9,596 nucleotides of DNA from NCBI GenBank assembly GCA_002397345.1, contig DHAH01000153.1:1763-11358 (forward strand). Direction: 5' to 3'. The DNA comes from Clostridiales bacterium UBA4959 (lineage in GTDB: Bacteria; Bacillota; Clostridia; Oscillospirales; CAG-272). The notes under the pieces are model-generated. The model searched no databases. It was not told where the DNA came from and saw only the letters and a list, made by a program, of their open reading frames with translations. The translations under genes and the position numbers were made by a program. The number at the start of each line of letters is the position of its first letter. The first letter of the stretch is position 1. Shown in pieces: positions 1 to 6,380 of the stretch.

Positions 1-1
1 A

Positions 2-1528
2 AGCAAAAAGATTTATAAATTCAAACTGGTCACCAGACTGACGATCGGCGGCGCGGACTGCATTTTAAACAAAGATTCGGAAACTTTTTATTTCCCGCTG
101 GGTATGGACAAACTGAATGGTATTAACCTTGAGTTAAAAGCGTACGGTCAGTCCGGCGAGCCGAATATTTTTCTCAGTGTTGCCGACATGGAGGGGAACG
201 ACCTCCAGCCGCCTTATAATATCAAGCTCAATCGCCGGTATGTGATAAAAGCGGTTTCAAAGAGCTACCGTTATAATTACAATATAATTTTCACAGGGCT
301 TCCGATTGTCCAGATCAACAATATAAATCTGCCGGGCATCAATAACGGAGGCGATTATAAGACGTGTTCAATAGCGTTGACCAATCCGCCGTATAGCGAC
401 AGCGGCGATTATAACAAATACCAGTATTTTTCCTCCGGAGGCGCGATTCACGTGCGGGGGGGCATCTCGCGTGGCTTTCCTAAAAAATCCTACGAGATCA
501 TGTTTACCAATTCGGATGGGAGCAAAAAAAACGTGTCCCTTCTGGGTATGCGCAACGATTCCGAATATATTCTCGACGCGATGTATATAGATCAGGCAAG
601 AATGCGCAACCGCGTCTGCAACGACTTGTGGAACGATTTCGCAGCGCTCCCGCTTTATGCGTCGCTGCTGGATAATGAAATGCATATCGGCACAAGAGGA
701 AAATTCGTCGAGGTTTATTCAAACGGCGAATACATAGGGCTGTATTGCCTGACCGAAAAGATTGACCGCAAACAGCTTCAACTTAAAAAATACGACGAGC
801 AGACCGGTGCCGCCCACGGAGTGCTGTATAAAGGCAGGAACTGGGACGCTAACGTGCGGTTTTATAAATGGTACCCTTCATCCGGTCGGGATAGTTGGTG
901 GGGCGGTTTCGAGCAGAAATATCCCAACGAAAAATATTATTGGGACCCAATCTCCGATTTTATTAAATTCTTTGTGCAGACCAAAGACGATGCTGTATTC
1001 GCGAAAAACGCCGGCAAATACATAGACACAGGCAACTTTGTCGACTATACGATTATGCTGTGCATCACCTACGCCTTCGACAACAACGGTAAGAACGCGT
1101 ATTGGGGAACATACGACGCGGCCGATCCCGAATACGGCAAGTTATTTATAACGATCTGGGACATGGATGCCACGTTCGGCAGGTCATGGGACGGCACGGC
1201 TCTGAAACCGACAGACAACTGGATCGACAGCGGCGAGGAACACAAAAGTGCGCTGTTTTCCAGGCTTGTGGATACCAACGCCGACGGATTCAGGGATAAA
1301 TTGAAAGCGCGCTGGAATGAGCTTAAAATTGGAAATCTCTCGCCGGAGAAGCTTATGAGTTATTTCGATAAATATTTCAATCTGTTTGACAACAGCGGCG
1401 CTTTCGCGCGTGAGAGCGCGAAATGGAAGGAATGCAACTTGAATATGGAAAAAGAACGGGAGTACATCCGTAAATGGATAGCCAAGCGTTTTGAGTATAT
1501 AGATAACTACATAAATAAGGAAATATAA
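2..1528 (+). CDS. CotH-family protein kinase-like protein, 5'-truncated by the window
   Basis: The reading frame is open from the left edge (codons in phase with position 2) to TAA at 1526-1528. The gene therefore begins outside the window, and the ATG at 104 is probably internal. About 508 residues are visible. The N-terminal part (to about nt 450) is probably a beta-rich domain. The rest matches the CotH kinase family: an RGGxSRxxPKKSY segment (nt 455-493), GEYIGLYCLTEKID (nt 725-766), an FDNNGKN segment with Asp at 1079-1081, and WDMDATFG with Asp at 1160-1162. The last two correspond to the D..kN and WDxD motifs thought to hold the catalytic, metal-binding aspartates in this family. Known CotH proteins phosphorylate spore-coat proteins, but many family members are surface or secreted proteins of unknown substrate. 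No CotB or CotG partner is visible. Any signal peptide would lie outside the window. The family call is firm; role and location are open. Confidence 0.9.
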   Translation, partial: SKKIYKFKLVTRLTIGGADCILNKDSETFYFPLGMDKLNGINLELKAYGQSGEPNIFLSVADMEGNDLQPPYNIKLNRRYVIKAVSKSYRYNYNIIFTGLPIVQINNINLPGINNGGDYKTCSIALTNPPYSDSGDYNKYQYFSSGGAIHVRGGISRGFPKKSYEIMFTNSDGSKKNVSLLGMRNDSEYILDAMYIDQARMRNRVCNDLWNDFAALPLYASLLDNEMHIGTRGKFVEVYSNGEYIGLYCLTEKIDRKQLQLKKYDEQTGAAHGVLYKGRNWDANVRFYKWYPSSGRDSWWGGFEQKYPNEKYYWDPISDFIKFFVQTKDDAVFAKNAGKYIDTGNFVDYTIMLCITYAFDNNGKNAYWGTYDAADPEYGKLFITIWDMDATFGRSWDGTALKPTDNWIDSGEEHKSALFSRLVDTNADGFRDKLKARWNELKIGNLSPEKLMSYFDKYFNLFDNSGAFARESAKWKECNLNMEKEREYIRKWIAKRFEYIDNYINKEI

Positions 1529-1571
1529 GAAAGCAATCCAATAGTGTAATTGTTGAGTTTTATTATACATA

Positions 1572-1607
1572 AAAAAGAGCGGTTCCCTAAATGGAGCTGC
1601 TCTTTTT
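1572..1607. terminator. Bidirectional rho-independent terminator between the CotH-like gene and the convergent LysR gene
   Basis: A 15-bp stem (1572-1586 with 1593-1607, two G-U wobbles) closes a 6-nt loop CTAAAT. The arms end in a T-run on the + strand and an A-run on the other side (1571-1576), so the hairpin has a U-tract in both directions. It lies 43 nt after the CotH-like stop and 10 nt beyond the end of the LysR gene, and serves both convergent transcripts. Confidence 0.9.
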
Positions 1608-1617
1608 GTTACTATTT

Positions 1618-2490
1618 CTATTTTTGGAGAATCAATCCCATCAGATTTTTTAACGCAGACCCGATATATTTTGTTTTGTGATGAACCAGACTAAAACTGC
1701 GATTGATTTCCACACCGTTTAAGGGAACGATGCACAGCTTATTTTCCAACACATATGGCTCCGCAATGCGTTTGGAAATTACGGTAAGCCCTTGATTGGC
1801 GAGAACCGCTTCCAACAGGGCATCAAAGCCATGACAGCTCCATTTTACATAAATATTCACATCGTTAGCTTTAAGCTCTTTCATAAAAGTTTCTCTGGTT
1901 CCGCTTCCTTCTTCCCGTAAAATGAAGGGATACGATGCAAGCGCATGAATGTCAACGCCGCCCCTATCTGCCAAGGGATGCTCCTTCGGGCATACCAGCA
2001 CCAGATTATCGGAAATCGCATGCGTCACTTTTAGCTCTGCGCTTTTTATATCGCCCTCCACCAAAGCGATATCCAGCTTGCTTGCCAACAGCATATCCTC
2101 AATCACCGCGGTATTGTCGATGGTAACCTCAATTTGGGTATGAGGATAACGCTCTTCAAACGACTTTACAATATCCACGAGAACACATTTCCCCACCGTC
2201 ATTGTCGCACCCAGCAAAATCGTCTTGTGAATCGACAGGTTTAACATGCTTTTTTCCATCTCTCCGGCCGTGCTCAGAATGTTTTGAGCATAAGCCAATA
2301 GCTGTTCGCCGGCCTTCGTAATAAACAGCTTTTTAGAAAGACGATTAAATAGCCGGACGCCATATTCCTTTTCCAGCTCGGCAATGGCTTTACTGATAGT
2401 CGGCTGTGCAATATAAAGCTCGTCGGCGGCGTCGCTCATTTTACCATGTCGAGCCACGCACTCGAATATTTCTAAACTGCGAATGGTCAT
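1618..2490 (-). CDS. LysR-type transcriptional regulator, CysL/YeiE-like
   Basis: This is a 290-residue DNA-binding regulator, the usual LysR length. An N-terminal winged helix-turn-helix (about residues 1-65, recognition region SDAADELYIAQPTISKAIAE) is followed by a periplasmic-binding-type effector domain (about 88-290). The segment PFILREEGSGTRE (residues 188-200) is typical of the CysL/YeiE/CbbR branch, in which effectors are small anions or metabolites (CysL controls sulfite reductase genes; YeiE responds to sulfite). I chose the ATG at 2490, preceded by GGGAG at 2499-2503 with 8-nt spacing; the protein then starts MTIRSLEIF, as LysR proteins usually do. An in-frame ATG at 2505 also has an AGGA and would add five residues, but its site would lie at the predicted transcript 5' end. 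The gene is divergent from the siroheme-protein operon, the classical position for a LysR activator. The family is certain; the effector is inferred. Confidence 0.93.
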   Translation of the reverse strand: MTIRSLEIFECVARHGKMSDAADELYIAQPTISKAIAELEKEYGVRLFNRLSKKLFITKAGEQLLAYAQNILSTAGEMEKSMLNLSIHKTILLGATMTVGKCVLVDIVKSFEERYPHTQIEVTIDNTAVIEDMLLASKLDIALVEGDIKSAELKVTHAISDNLVLVCPKEHPLADRGGVDIHALASYPFILREEGSGTRETFMKELKANDVNIYVKWSCHGFDALLEAVLANQGLTVISKRIAEPYVLENKLCIVPLNGVEINRSFSLVHHKTKYIGSALKNLMGLILQK

Positions 2491-2522
2491 GAAATTTTCT
2501 CCCATGTAATTTTCCTGCTATT

Positions 2523-2528
2523 ATTATA
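2523..2528 (-). promoter_or_regulatory. Likely -10 element of the LysR gene
   Basis: On the minus strand this reads TATAAT, with a weak -35 candidate TTAATG at 2545-2550 (16-nt spacing). Transcription would start near 2516, giving a leader of about 26 nt to the ATG at 2490. The poor -35 and the adjacent dyad at 2551-2575 fit an autoregulated LysR promoter. Confidence 0.5.
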
Positions 2529-2550
2529 CACTATTTACTAACAACATTAA

Positions 2551-2575
2551 ATAGCAAGTATAGCCTTTTTGCTAT
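2551..2575. promoter_or_regulatory. LysR-type operator with nested dyads in the divergent promoter region
   Basis: An outer inverted repeat ATAGCAA (2551-2557) / TTGCTAT (2569-2575) encloses an inner one, ATAGC (2560-2564) / GCTAT (2571-2575). The inner dyad has the T-N12-A form close to the LysR-box consensus T-N11-A. The site lies about 57-81 bp upstream of the predicted operon start, where LysR activators usually anchor. More copies of the half-site occur at 2517-2521 (GCTAT) and 2629-2633 (ATAGC). Binding by the neighbouring regulator is inferred. Confidence 0.65.
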
Positions 2576-2597
2576 CATAATGATAAATATAATATAG

Positions 2598-2625
2598 TTG
2601 AGGTTTTGGATGATTGTGTTATAAT
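2598..2625 (+). promoter_or_regulatory. Promoter of the siroheme-protein/ABC importer operon
   Basis: A -35-like TTGAGG (2598-2603), a 16-nt spacer and TATAAT (2620-2625) preceded by TG-T form an extended -10 promoter. Transcription would start near 2632, leaving a 5' leader of only about 46 nt, too short for a riboswitch. The imperfect -35 fits activator dependence. Confidence 0.65.
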
Positions 2626-2677
2626 TAGATAGCTGTCCTGCTTCATCGTTAAATAAATGTATATTAGGAGAAAAATC

Positions 2678-3622
2678 ATGAATTGTTTACCCTTAAATAC
2701 CGACCAGATTAAAGCCGTAAAAGGCGACGGCTTTTTGCACAATCGCGGAACCAGACAGTTTTCCGGCAGAATCATCACCGAAAACGGCGTTCTCAAGGCA
2801 AATCAAATGGCAGTATTGGCTGAGGCGGCGGAAAAGTACGGTAACGGAAGCATTGCCTTCACGGTACGCTTGACCCTTGAGGTGCCCGGAATCGAATATG
2901 AGAATATCAAACCCTTTAAGGCGTTTATCGCCACCGCAGGTATGCAAACCGGCGGTACGGGCTCAAGGGTTCGCCCCATTGTCGCCTGCAAGGGAACAAC
3001 CTGCGTATTTGGTCTTTGCAATACCCAAGAGCTGGCTACGGAAATACATAAACGCTTTTATGAAGGGTATTACAACGTTGCGTTGCCTCATAAATTTAAA
3101 ATCGCCGTTGGCGGATGCCCCAATAACTGCGTTAAGCCGGATCTTAACGATCTGGGGATCGTCGGGCAGCGTATTCCCCGAATTGATTACGACGCTTGCC
3201 GCGGCTGTAAGAGTTGCGGCGTTGTCCAGGAATGTCCCATGAATGCGGCGGAGCTGCGCGATGGAAAAATAAAAATTGATCCTTCTTTTTGCAACAGCTG
3301 CGGAAGATGTATCGGAAAGTGTCCCTTTAAGATTGCCGACCGTTTTGAGGACCAGTATAAAATTTATGTGGGCGGCAAGTGGGGGAAAACGGTTCGCTGC
3401 GGATCTCCGCTCGATACGCTCTTCACAAAGGAAGAGGCGCTGGATGTAGTTGAAAAAGCCATTCTGCTCTTTAAGAGCAAAGGCATCTCCGGAGAGCGTT
3501 TCGGTCAAACCTGCGACCGGCTCGGCATGGAAAAGGTAAATAAAATGCTGGTTTCGGATGATCTGCTGATGGAAAAGGCAGAAATACTGGATATTCAGAC
3601 GGTCGCGGGATCGAAGTGCTGA
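2678..3622 (+). CDS. Siroheme/4Fe-4S sulfite- or nitrite-reductase-like protein with C-terminal di-cluster ferredoxin domain
   Basis: The 314-residue protein has one nitrite/sulfite reductase module, not the duplicated two-module form of CysI. Residues 1-75 form the ferredoxin-like half domain, with FTVRLTLEVPGI (R64) in the place of the TxRQ siroheme/substrate arginine region. Siroheme-coupled cluster ligands are likely C104 and C109 (CKGTTC) and C147 and C151 (GGCPNNC). LPHKFK (K139, K141) resembles the anion-binding lysine pair of sulfite reductases. Two 4Fe-4S ferredoxin motifs follow: C174, C177, C180, C186 and C205, C208, C211, C215. The order resembles the anaerobic sulfite reductase subunit AsrC, but no AsrA or AsrB partner is present. 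The start at 2678 is set by AGGAG at 2666-2670 (7-nt spacing); the upstream in-frame ATG at 2657 lies before that site. The protein is expected to be cytoplasmic. It is first in an operon with an ABC importer. Whether it reduces sulfite, nitrite or something else is not decided by the sequence. Confidence 0.88.
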   Translation: MNCLPLNTDQIKAVKGDGFLHNRGTRQFSGRIITENGVLKANQMAVLAEAAEKYGNGSIAFTVRLTLEVPGIEYENIKPFKAFIATAGMQTGGTGSRVRPIVACKGTTCVFGLCNTQELATEIHKRFYEGYYNVALPHKFKIAVGGCPNNCVKPDLNDLGIVGQRIPRIDYDACRGCKSCGVVQECPMNAAELRDGKIKIDPSFCNSCGRCIGKCPFKIADRFEDQYKIYVGGKWGKTVRCGSPLDTLFTKEEALDVVEKAILLFKSKGISGERFGQTCDRLGMEKVNKMLVSDDLLMEKAEILDIQTVAGSKC

Positions 3623-4554
3623 TGAAAAGAATTATCGCGGTTTTTACGCTTTGTTTCCTATTCGCTGGTATGTTTTCCGGCTGCGGTATGGAGCGTTCAA
3701 ACGCTCCTGCTGACGTATATTATGAGTTTACCGATGATATAGGTCGCCGGGTAACCCTTGCCCAAAAGCCGGAACGGGTAGTTTCTTTGTTTGGCTCCTA
3801 CAGCGAAATGTGGCTTTTGAGCGGCGGAGAGCTGGCGGGCGTTACCGAGGATACCGTTTCGGAGCGCGGGCTTTCGCTGGATGAGGATGTTCAGGTTATA
3901 GGCAGCGTACAGCACCCAAACCTTGAGCTGATTTTAGAATTGTCGCCCGATTTCATTTTGCTGTCCGCCGATCTGAGCGCACACAAGGAACTGGACGCAA
4001 CCTTGACCGAAGCGAAGCTGCCCCACGCTTATTTAAAAATGGACGATGTGGACGAATATCTGCATGTGCTTGAGATTTTCACCGGCATTACCCAAAAGCA
4101 GGAATTATACGAACAATACGGCAGCGCGGTTAAATCACAGATCGACACGATTATTGAAAACGTTCCGGCAGACGCGGCAAAACCGAAAATCCTTCTCATC
4201 CGCAGTATGTCCGCGAAAGCCAAGGCTTTGAAAGAGGACCATATGGTAGGACGCATGCTTATGGATCTGGGAACGGATAACATTGCCTCGCGCCATGATT
4301 CTTTACTGGAGGAATTAAGTCTGGAGACCATACTGGATGAAGATCCCGATTTCATCTTTGTCATACCTATGGGCAATGTGGACAGCGCCATTCAGACGCT
4401 GGGAAACGGCATTACGGCAAATCCCGCATGGAACAGCCTGTCCGCCGTGAAAAATAACCGCTATTTTGTACTGCCAAAGGATTTGTTTCAATATAAGCCC
4501 AACGCGCGCTGGGGGGAGAGTTATGAATACCTTTGCAAAATCCTATATCCATAA
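3622..4554 (+). CDS. ABC importer substrate-binding lipoprotein, FecB/BtuF-like
   Basis: The 310-residue protein is the extracytoplasmic receptor of a FecBCD-type importer (metal-chelate, heme or corrinoid class). A lipoprotein signal (MKR, then a hydrophobic stretch) ends in FSGC, making C21 the lipidated cysteine; Phe at -3 is a less common lipobox residue. The mature part has the pattern of class III binding proteins: DDIGRRVTLAQKPERVVSL near the start, SPDFILLSADLS in the first lobe, and DPDFIFVIPMGN in the second. The start ATG at 3622 shares its A with the preceding TGA (TGATG), so translation is probably coupled to the siroheme protein. A GTG at 3616 is in frame but would add only two residues before MKR. 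The ligand is unknown; no specificity motif is visible. Confidence 0.9.
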   Translation: MKRIIAVFTLCFLFAGMFSGCGMERSNAPADVYYEFTDDIGRRVTLAQKPERVVSLFGSYSEMWLLSGGELAGVTEDTVSERGLSLDEDVQVIGSVQHPNLELILELSPDFILLSADLSAHKELDATLTEAKLPHAYLKMDDVDEYLHVLEIFTGITQKQELYEQYGSAVKSQIDTIIENVPADAAKPKILLIRSMSAKAKALKEDHMVGRMLMDLGTDNIASRHDSLLEELSLETILDEDPDFIFVIPMGNVDSAIQTLGNGITANPAWNSLSAVKNNRYFVLPKDLFQYKPNARWGESYEYLCKILYP

Positions 4555-5551
4555 TTCGTCCCGGGCAAAAGCGCTGATTTTATGCGCCGCTGTTATCGCT
4601 TTGACGGTGCTATTGTTCGTCAGTATTTGTGTGGGCGCGGTTAAAATCACCCTGTCCGATTTATGGAATATTATCGTAAAAAGAAATAAAGAGGGAAGTG
4701 CCGGTCAAATTTTTTACTTTGTCCGACTTCCGCGAACCTTCGCCGCCGTTTTGGCGGGCGCCGCGCTGGCGTGCTCGGGTACGATTTTACAGACGGTGCT
4801 GGGCAATCCCATGTGCAGTCCCAGCGTCATTGGCGTAAATGCCGGCGCGGGGCTGTCCATGATCATAGTTGCCGCATTTTTTCCCGCGGCGGCGGGTTTT
4901 GCACCTGTTTCTGCATTTCTCGGCGCGCTTGCGTCTGTGACCGTCGTATATTGGATCGCCCAAAAGAGCGGGGCGTCCAAACTGGCGATCGTGCTCTCCG
5001 GCATCGCGGTATCCAGCCTTTTTTCCGCGCTGACCGATACGATCATCACCATTGTTCCCGACGTAAAGATCAGCCGTATTGATTTTTTAATCGGAAGTTT
5101 TTCCGGCGTGACAATGTCAAACGTGCTATTTGCCATGCCGTATATTCTGGCGGGGCTTTTTCTGGCTATGCTTTTTCATGTGGACATCAATCTTCTTGCG
5201 CTTGGGGGCGAAACGGCTTCATCGCTTGGACTGCGGGTAAAGGTGATGCGGGGGCTTTTCCTAGCGATTGCGGCGCTTTTAGCCGGAAGCGCCATCAGCC
5301 TTGCCGGCTTAATCGGCTTTGTTGGTTTGATTATTCCGCATATCGCAAAATGGCTTATCGGATACGACCACAAATACCTGCTGCCGCTTTCCGCCGTTCT
5401 GGGCGGAGCTTTCTGCTTATTTTGCGATGTGTTGGCAAGAACGTTGTTTGCCCCGTTTGAAGCGCCTGTCGGGATTATAATGTCGCTCATCGGCAGTCCG
5501 TTTTTCATTTGGCTTGTATTAACCCAGCGAAGGAGGCGTGTTTTTGATTAA
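4523..5551 (+). CDS. FecCD-family ABC importer permease
   Basis: This 342-residue integral membrane protein has the usual FecCD/BtuC length and hydrophobic pattern; the first membrane segment covers about residues 17-40. Family motifs include RLPRTFAAVLAGAALACSG then GNPMCSPSVIGVNAGAG (residues 68-110), and AGLIGFVGLIIPHIAK (261-276), the region that contacts the ATPase. The C-terminus has IGSPFFIWL. The start ATG at 4523 follows a G-rich GGGGGGAGAG site (4511-4520) and overlaps the lipoprotein gene by 32 nt; an in-frame ATG at 4466 has no comparable site and would add 19 residues lacking family character. Only one permease gene is present, so the transporter would contain a permease homodimer. 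It lies between its receptor and ATPase genes. Confidence 0.93.
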   Translation: MNTFAKSYIHNSSRAKALILCAAVIALTVLLFVSICVGAVKITLSDLWNIIVKRNKEGSAGQIFYFVRLPRTFAAVLAGAALACSGTILQTVLGNPMCSPSVIGVNAGAGLSMIIVAAFFPAAAGFAPVSAFLGALASVTVVYWIAQKSGASKLAIVLSGIAVSSLFSALTDTIITIVPDVKISRIDFLIGSFSGVTMSNVLFAMPYILAGLFLAMLFHVDINLLALGGETASSLGLRVKVMRGLFLAIAALLAGSAISLAGLIGFVGLIIPHIAKWLIGYDHKYLLPLSAVLGGAFCLFCDVLARTLFAPFEAPVGIIMSLIGSPFFIWLVLTQRRRRVFD

Positions 5552-6302
5552 CATCACAAATCTTACCGCGGGTTATGGCAATCGCCCTGTGCTTTCCGGA
5601 CTGAATCTGCACATAGCTGCGGGCGAAATTACCACTGTCATCGGCCCTAACGGCTCGGGAAAATCCACGCTGATAAAATGCCTTGCCCGGCAGCTTCCGC
5701 GCGCCGGCGGTGAAATTACAGTGTGCGGCAGAAGTATCGACACCTATACTCCAAAAGAATATGCCAAACGCGTTTCCTATTTAAAGCAAGCACGGGATAT
5801 TCCGATGATTTCCGTTGAAAGCTTGGTTCTGCATGGCAGGTTTCCCTACATGGGTTTTCCGAGAAAATACACTGATGAAGATAGAGCACGCGCGAAAAAT
5901 GCCATGTATCGGGTCGGGATTTTGGAGCTTCGACATAAGGAGCTGTCGGAGCTTTCCGGCGGCGAATGCCAAAAAGTCTATCTGGCGATGGTGCTTGCGC
6001 AGGATGCCGATCTATTATTGCTTGACGAACCCACGACCTATCTGGATGTGAGCCATCAGTTGGAGTTTTTGCGTTTGCTGAAAGAATTAAAAGGCGAGGG
6101 CAAAACAATTGTTCCGATCCTACACGATATAAACGGCGCGCTGCAGATTTCGGATTATCTCTGCGTGATGAACGGCGGTAAAGTCGCTTTCTTCGGCACG
6201 CCGTCAGAGCTGACGGCTTCCAAAATTATTGATAAAGTGTTCGGCGTTGAACCGGCTTCTGTAACGGTAGGAAAAAATTTATTCCTGACGTTCCCGATTT
6301 AA
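5544..6302 (+). CDS. ABC importer ATP-binding protein, FecE/BtuD-like
   Basis: The 252-residue ATPase energises the importer. Visible motifs are A-loop Y11, Walker A GPNGSGKST (34-42), Q-loop Q82, signature LSGGE (137-141), Walker B LLLLDEP (157-163) with D-loop YLD, and H-loop H194. All catalytic residues are present, so it should be active. The start is taken as TTG at 5544, because AGGAGG at 5531-5536 is 7 nt upstream of it; the GTG at 5538 is only 1 nt from that site, too close to be used. This gives an 8-nt overlap with the permease gene and suggests coupled translation. A terminator follows after about 30 nt, so this is the last gene of the operon. Confidence 0.93.
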   Translation: MINITNLTAGYGNRPVLSGLNLHIAAGEITTVIGPNGSGKSTLIKCLARQLPRAGGEITVCGRSIDTYTPKEYAKRVSYLKQARDIPMISVESLVLHGRFPYMGFPRKYTDEDRARAKNAMYRVGILELRHKELSELSGGECQKVYLAMVLAQDADLLLLDEPTTYLDVSHQLEFLRLLKELKGEGKTIVPILHDINGALQISDYLCVMNGGKVAFFGTPSELTASKIIDKVFGVEPASVTVGKNLFLTFPI

Positions 6303-6334
6303 TTGTGATCATAAAGAAAACGGCATAATTTATC

Positions 6335-6375
6335 AAGCGAGCCGGCTCCACAACAGGAGCCGACCCGCTTTTTTT
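6335..6375 (+). terminator. Rho-independent terminator of the siroheme-protein/importer operon
   Basis: A stem of about 15 bp (6335-6349 with 6356-6370, two mismatches) has a GC-rich core GGCTCC/GGAGCC and the 6-nt loop ACAACA. It is followed by a T-run through 6375. The reverse direction lacks a clean T-tract, so it mainly serves the + strand operon, although it also lies just beyond the end of the convergent gene. Confidence 0.88.
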
Positions 6376-6380
6376 GCAGT

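Noticed and set aside
2657..2677. ATG at 2657 as the start of the siroheme protein
   Set aside because: It lies upstream of the strong AGGAG at 2666-2670 and has no good site of its own; the ATG at 2678 is ideally spaced and begins the family-like sequence.
2506..2677. Possible riboswitch or T-box before the operon
   Set aside because: With the predicted start near 2632 the leader is only about 46 nt, and no stable structure or terminator precedes the gene.
2963..3508. 181-codon open frame on the minus strand inside the siroheme-protein gene
   Set aside because: It lies wholly opposite a well-supported gene with conserved cysteine motifs and shows no recognisable family; a shadow of coding bias.
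2678..3622. Naming the first operon gene asrC, dsrA or nirA
   Set aside because: The domain order resembles AsrC, but cysteine spacing differs and the AsrA/AsrB partners are missing; the substrate cannot be fixed by sequence.
4714..5136. 140-codon open frame on the minus strand inside the permease gene
   Set aside because: It is antisense to a clear FecCD permease, low in complexity and rich in Ala/Pro/Thr as expected from reverse reading, and lacks a plausible start site or motifs.
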